Below are positions 58,406 through 64,000 of a stretch of DNA of 64,000 nucleotides, in pieces. The position numbers and the translations under genes were made by a program. The notes beneath the pieces were generated by a model. The model made no database searches and was not told the DNA's origin. It saw nothing but the letters and a program-made list of their open reading frames with translations. This DNA is from Saccharum officinarum (Eukaryota > Streptophyta > Magnoliopsida > Poales > Poaceae): positions 15,356,214 through 15,420,213 of the forward strand of contig CM036188.1 in NCBI GenBank assembly GCA_020631735.1. Direction: 5' to 3'. Every line of letters starts with the position of its first letter. Positions within the stretch are counted from its first letter, which is position 1.

Positions 58406-59311
58406 ACATGGTCCCGATGCTGCCTTCCTTTGCGGCGGTGAGGCCGGGAGGTGGCACTTTAGATGCTTGGAGGTTCTTCCCGACGATGGAGGAGGCCATG
58501 GACGTTCCTGCTCTCGTGGGGGCTATCCAGGCCTTATGGGGGTAGGGACTGACCGGGCCCGTGGTTAGATTCTACAATGCCAGATTCTCCCACTAAGGGA
58601 GCAGGTGCATCTGATGTGGCTGCACAGGGCATCAACAACCCAAGGATGGAGTTTCCCTACCCCATCCCTGAGATGCTACTCTGACTGCTTATGCTTGAGG
58701 CCATCGGCGCAAACTACATACCTAGGGGCGGGCGTCGGGCCTCCCCCTTTTAGCACCGATGACCCTGCCCCGGTAGGCCACCTGTTCACCGGGATGGTGT
58801 CGAAGCCCTCGGCTCCGCCTTCTGAGGTCGAGTGGTCGTGGATGGCAACACCCCCATCAGGGACATTAGTGCCACCCGCGTTGGTGTTTGGCCTGCCTCC
58901 AGCAGTTCTAGCTCCAACGGCGGCCGTACCCTCGGCGGTGGCTCTAGCTGCAGTCGTGGTCCCGGCTCTGGTGGCCCGCACCCTGGTGGTCGACGGAGGG
59001 TCCCGGAGGTGCCAGAGGAGTCCCGCTAGGTGTGGGCAGAGTCCACCCCACCGGCTGTCCCCTCGAAGAGACAGGTATGAGTCGCCTCTGCATTTCTTCA
59101 TCTTCGTCGCCGCTTCTAATGCTATTGTCCTTCTCGCATGCAGGGGCTTTCTCGGGATGACGTTCATCGAGGTTGGTTCTTCGAGCGATGCCGAGCCTCC
59201 CTGACTCCGGGCTTGCTTGCTTCCACCTTCTCCATCGGTGGTGGGCTCGGGCTAGCATGCCCCGTCACCGAGGGCGCTCTCCTACAGTGCCTCGGTCACA
59301 CTCCCCGTGGC
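58406..59311 (+). other. Unassigned GC-rich fragment with exon-like structure
   Basis: A plus frame of 199 codons spans 58605-59204. The first part is Ala/Pro/Val-rich (SAVALAAVVVPALVARTLVVDGG), then a likely intron GTATGAG...CTCGCATGCAG (about 59076-59142), then GFLGMTFIEVGSSSDAEPP-stop. The frame is GC-rich and not closely related to anything else in the window. I do not recognise the family. It may be an accessory-ORF fragment of a gypsy element. It ends at GTGGC, next to the LTR of element D. Confidence 0.4.
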
Positions 59312-60626
59312 TGTTGGTATTTCTTCACACAAATAGAATGATTCCGTAAGCGCACAGAATTACCGTTGTAGCTTTCACCCGGAAGTATTCAGGGTATCAT
59401 ATTTTCCACAAGGAACGGAGGTATTTCTTCTAGCTAATTCATCCAAGGACAACACAAGGATAGCTTGATGAGGATAGAGATGGATTCCTATGGCTTAGGG
59501 TCTAATGATAGATAAACTCTACTATTACTTGCTTACTTCGGGCACCAGATCACACCTGGTCTGCTAGGTGAGGCTGGCTTGTAGCTCTATGCTGTACCCA
59601 AACGTGGGGGATTACGAGGGACGGATATGGCTGTCACCACCTGCTGCCTACCCCTCAACCGGAGGGCATGAGGCAAACGAAGGTAGCCTCTGGCCTAGAC
59701 ACACTGCGCTATCGACTACTACTCTAGTGTCGATCAGGGTGATCCATCTTTATCGAGAGCTCTCTACTTGAGCATCTTCCAAGGGGATGGTTGATGAACC
59801 AGCAAACAAGTAAAAGTATTGCTCAACTAATCAAAAGACTTTTATAGCCAGAGAATCACGAACGCTTACTAGGATACCCATCAAGGTACAAAGCTCATGT
59901 TCGTCGAGGTACAAGGCGGTGAAACACCGAGAAGCCCAGCTCTTCCACAAACTTTCCCTCACATGTCTCCCTACTACTTTTCTAGAGCTTATTAGGGCCT
60001 AAGCCTATGGAGTGGTGATGCTCTTGCTCTTTCTCTAGCTTGTGCTCTCTTGTGTGTTATTGTTTGATGAGGAGGAGGGAGCCTTTTTATAGGTGGAGAG
60101 GAGGGGGCATTTGGAAGATGCTTCATCTCCACATGGAAGGCACCAAATTGACGTCCAAGTACATTGAACCTGGGCGACACCACCATACCGACGTTGGCCA
60201 AGGCGGTATGCATCAACAGACCAAGCCTCAGGCCAAACGGGGCCAGTGCACCATGGCTGGGCTGGATCAGGCCCATCTTTGGTGGGTGAATGTCTATGAT
60301 CTTCTCGACTTGGCCCATGGTGGGGTTCTGTGCAGATAAGGTGGTTTGGTTGGAATTTGGCCTTGTTCTCCATCCCTTTGGACCCTGATTCTTTTAGTAA
60401 GTAGGCTATCTCCCCTTGGGCTCATGTCGAATGTTTATAATGTTGCATTTCTTGTATACTTTAGACTTTTTTCCTATGTAATCCTGACATGTCCTCCTGC
60501 AAATGAATAACCACCAAAACTTGTGGAATTGATTAGTTATAAGTCCTAATTTTAAGTTTGGTGTTCTTTTTAGTAGGTTTTATACAAATGTTGGTGGTAA
60601 AAAGTGCGAGTTAAGGACCACCAACA
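59312..60626 (-). mobile_element. 3' LTR of element D
   Basis: 1,315 bp, TGTTGGTATTTC to GGACCACCAACA (plus strand). TATA-like word near 60090 (ttttataggtgg on the plus strand). Divergent from A-C (several small indels). Confidence 0.93.
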
Positions 60627-62356
60627 AACTTCCCACACTTAGCTCTTTGCTCGTCCTCGAGTAAAGTTAAGGACTAAGATGGGTCATCTCCTTGATATGA
60701 CATCTGCATACAAGTTATTCCAAGCTTCACCTGCACTTGTGAACTTTGAAGTGTCTACCACATTATCTTGGGTAATTGAATAATGGAATAGCATGGATTC
60801 AAATCCCCTTGCGTCAATTAGTTCAGAAACTTGGGTGTTTCATTTGATTTTGAAATGGAAACATAGTTTAGCTCCTCAAATGATTCTCGTGGATCACTCA
60901 TATATGTGTTTGGTTCCACACCAAGGCATATCGTAGTGTTGCCTTCTTTCTTTCCTATTTCTAAAAAGTTTATATGGATCTTTGGGTAGGGAAAGATATG
61001 AAGGCATACTTACTCTGCATATTTTGTTAAGTCAAAGCTCGGATCAAAGGAGAAAGATGTCATACCCTTAGATCAAGAAGTGCAAATGTGTGGATAAAAC
61101 ATTTCTAAATCTATACTATACTCCTTTTGTATGAGTGATCTCTGTCTAGCTTTTTATTTTGAGACATCGCTATCATTTTATTTTATTTTTTATTTTTTTA
61201 TGATCCATCATGTGCTCATCTTTTTTTTCAATACCTTGGGACGTTCATGTGTCCCTATTTTTTTCTTGGACCTTCATGTGTCCATATTTTTTTTATACTT
61301 TTGCATAGCCCTTGTCTCTTAAACCACATATTGAGAGAGATCACTATCTTGTAAAACATAGAGTATTTTCCTAACAAACATTTTTTTTGTCTACTCCCAG
61401 TGTAGGAGCAAAGTTTTGGGTGGATGAAGGCATGTTTTAGTGTATTCCCACTGTAGGAATAGCTTATGTATGAGGGTGTACGTGATCTTGATCTTGGGGG
61501 CATGATAACTTTCTCAACAAGAGTCAACAAGGCTTAATAAAACTCAATGCAGAAATAAGTAGCATAAATTTGGAGACTTTAAGCTCTAAACACTAGATAT
61601 GGCTTTGGTAGGAATTTGAACATCATTGATGAGCAAGCTATTTGAATTTTGCTTTTGTAAAATAAATCCCAAGTTCTTTGCATAAGACAGCAAGGTTCAT
61701 TGTCATCCTACTATATCACATATTTCAATTACTTAGATAACATGGGGTCCCTATGATAGTTGTTCACAAGTTATAGGAGTATTAGTGAGGAATAAAGAGT
61801 ATGCAAATTTAATCAAAGGATAACATGGAGATTGAGCATCATTTGTTTTGTATTTTGAATTTGTTCAATTTTAAGCTTTGAAATTCGGGAGAGTTGAGGG
61901 TTGAGTTGCACAAACCAATGTTGTAGATGTGGGAGTTTTAGGAGAATTAGAGGTGGTTTTGGCTAAACCAAAAGGTTCACCCAATCTTTCTCTAAAACTT
62001 TCTGTCCTGTCCTTCTGCATGGTGTACTGTTCGCTATTGTGCAACATGTTGGTGGGAGATCTCAAATGTGCGTTTGTTGTGCTTGAGAGATCTCCCCCTT
62101 ACTTATTTTTGTACCTGCTTTATTTTCAACAAATAAACAAAAACAAAAGAAACAGAAACAAGCAAGGGCTCTACAGGCTTGAACACTAAGGAGCCTAAAT
62201 TTAGCAATTATTATTATTATTTATTATTAATTATTATTAGTATAAAATTTATTTTATTTTATTTTATTTCATGTGTTCACTCAACTTTTTATCATTTAGC
62301 ATAAACAAGGCTAAGGTAACGTTTACAAAAATAAACACAGCCTTGATTTATCTCCA
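60627..62356 (-). other. Element D 3' internal non-coding region
   Basis: Begins with the polypurine tract (minus AAGTGTGGGAAGTT) and CTCGAGGACGAGCAAAG. It matches the A/B internal region from about 60940 on, and shows the unoccupied site of the nested LTR at 60656-60668. It has TTA/ATT runs at 62205-62265. Short frames not conserved. Confidence 0.75.
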
Positions 62357-63959
62357 TTATTGATTATTTCCTTTGTTTATGAAAGTAATAGCCTTTTTCA
62401 GCATGAGTGATGGGTGGTTGTCTTCCTCATAGTAGCAATCAGCACTAAGCACAACGAACTCTAGAGACTCCAAACGTGAGCATGAAACATGAAGGGTCTC
62501 GAAAAAGAAACTTTCATGCTCCTTAGTCTCTAGAGTTGGTGCTTTAGAAATATCCATGGCACAGAAGTTTTTGTTCTCAAGAGATATATCATGTAAGATC
62601 AGCGTCGAATCTCGACCATTATCGAGAACAACATCAAGATGGCCAGAGGGACATGGTTTGGGTTGAAGTGAGGGTGACGATGATCGTTTAGTTTCAAAAG
62701 CAAGCTTAGGTGAAATGAACGGGGATATAAACTTCACCTCCTCGAACTAGTCCTGGTTGGGATAATGCTTCGCCATTGGGATTTCTGGGTAAAAGATAGG
62801 AATGGCGGAAGCAGTTTTCCCAAATTTCTCATTAAGGCTCCCATCGGAAGGTTTTTCTTTGAAAAGTTTGTCTAAAGGGCAGCCTATTTGAAGATCAAAC
62901 TTATGGATGGCAAAGATGTGGAAACCCAAGCAAACCTCGGTTTCATTAATTTTGATGGGCACGGCCCTGGCAATCCCACAGCACTCGAAAATTAGTCTCG
63001 AGGGACTTTTGAAGAGCTTGTTGGTCGAGACTAGCGATATTTTTCCCAAAAGGGTTTTCGCAAGAAATTCTGACATGATGTTGGTCTCGACCGTGGGGTA
63101 GTGCAGGGTTTCTACAACTGTTCCCCTCAATTAGCAAGGTATGGTTGTGAAAGGTGAAAAAATCCAAACTGCTTCGGAAGAATGTTTCAGCTCCTTTGAC
63201 AGATTTACCCTGGGGGGAAACTTCCTTGGGAGAATGTGTAAGCTTTTCATGCCGGCATTTTGAGGTATTGCCATAATCCTCAAATTTGATAGGGAACTCC
63301 GAAGGATGAAGCATTGTTTCCTTCGGTGTTTGTGGTTCGAGTGGGGGCTCATGAGTCGAACCTAAGGATGGTATGTGTTTGGATTCGACTAATGGGGGCT
63401 CATGTGTGAAACAACCTCTAGCAGTCACGTCTAGGCATAGGTTAGCATCTATGTCAAGACCCGAACAAAAGAGATGCAAAATCACACCATCGGGTAACGA
63501 CAACTCTGGGCTGGCATAAATTAACTTTAAAAACCTAGCCCAGGCTGCACGTATAGACTCCTTCTCATACTGCTCAAAGTTGAGAATTGCCCTAGGTAGG
63601 GAGCCGATATGGGACATGGGGAAAATGCAAGACAAAACTTGTCTTTAAGTTCATCCCAGTCCCCATTCATACTTTTTATGGCAAATGTGTACCATTATTT
63701 TGCCTTCCCTATGAGAGAGAAAGGAAACAATTTCCACCTTAGAATTTCCTGTGTCATGCTTGAGATGCGCACAAACACATTTCCTCAAATTCGTGTGATG
63801 GCATGGGTTTTCATTTTCTAGCCCAGAGAAGGGTTGTGCCCGAACCATGGCTTTTAGACTAGGGTGGAGTTCACAGCCAGATGGAAACTTTGATTTTGAA
63901 AGTGGCTCAAGGAACTCCCCCTTTGAAGTAGAAGGGTACGAAGTTGAAGTTGGCTTCAT
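62357..63959 (-). pseudogene. gag-pro pseudogene, element D
   Basis: Start ATG at 63959 (MKPTSTSYPSTSKGEFLEPL). Gag N-terminal part 63959-63651 has HPSLKAMVRAQPFSGLENEN. A longer frame, 63635-62946, covers gag C-terminal sequence: EKESIRAAWARFLKLIYASP and ELSLPDGVILHLFCSGLDID, then continues into KSVKGAETFFRSS. The protease-like part is 63130-62747: TVETNIMSEFLAKTLLGK, then FECCGIARAVPIKINETEV, then FDLQIGCPLDKLF. The site where DTG is expected reads YPTVET. 62737-62357 is a Ser/Pro-rich tail. Frameshifts separate the parts. Confidence 0.83.
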
Positions 63960-64000
63960 GGTGAAAAAGGTAAAAAGAAAATATTTTTGTTTTTATAAAA

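Larger units (their letters stand above)
59312..64000 (-). mobile_element. Gypsy element D, 3' part (truncated by window end)
   Basis: 3' LTR 59312-60626, then polypurine tract and internal region to the window end, minus strand. Same family as A-C but an independent insertion with a different left flank (GTGGC). The internal region from LTR to gag start is 3.3 kb, against 4.5 kb in A/B without the nested LTR. No RT or integrase. Confidence 0.92.

Overview
This is 64 kb of intergenic, transposon-packed DNA from a grass, most likely a panicoid (the Setaria/Panicum/Sorghum/Zea group). Evidence: CACTA elements with TTTGCCGAGAGC/GCTCTCGGCAAAG subterminal arrays, grass Ty3/gypsy LTRs with tRNA-Asp-type and tRNA-iMet-type primer sites, a CTCCCTCCGTC Stowaway MITE, a Helitron and a TRIM. 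I see no intact host gene, tRNA or rRNA gene. Every recognisable coding segment is transposon-derived and broken. Species cannot be decided from the sequence alone.

Layout. (1) 1-7394: 5' part (minus strand) of a Ty3/gypsy-type element, copy A, with LTR 6065-7394. (2) 7838-13149: complete CACTA element (CACTA-1, TSD GTG) with a 0.9 kb hairpin and a broken Transposase_24-type gene. (3) 13150-20316: flank with a 407 bp Helitron, gypsy RNase H and gag fragments, and two related LTRs. (4) 20317-23390: second CACTA (TSD ATT) carrying a perfect 737 bp TRIM (TSD CTCCA). (5) 23391-25384: unassigned DNA with two AT microsatellites. (6) 25385-31726: 5'-truncated CACTA-2. (7) 31727-37170: solo-LTR-like element, tRNA-like fragment, foldback, and a small CACTA with 533 bp tandem repeats. 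(8) 37171-38489: tandemly repeated flank. (9) 38490-49405: complete 10.9 kb copy B of the gypsy element (TSD GTGCC), containing a MITE and a nested 3.3 kb LTR (TSD GAGCA). (10) 49406-50559: flank and start of CACTA-1, cut by a 100-N gap at the hairpin apex. (11) 50660-58405: copy C, older, with the CACTA-1 and Helitron sites still empty. (12) 58406-64000: an unassigned two-exon-like fragment, then element D of the same gypsy family.

The window reads as a segmental triplication (A, B, C) of one locus. The gypsy element inserted at GTGCC. The locus duplicated (C versus A/B). CACTA-1 then inserted in the A/B ancestor, and A and B separated recently (about 1-2% different by eye). The Helitron, seen only on A, can be placed only after the C split because B is unreadable there. 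The empty sites in C, and in element D for the nested LTR, let the boundaries of CACTA-1, the Helitron and the nested LTR be fixed to the base. The gypsy family carries only gag plus a protease-like domain whose expected DTG is absent, with no reverse transcriptase or integrase, so it looks non-autonomous.
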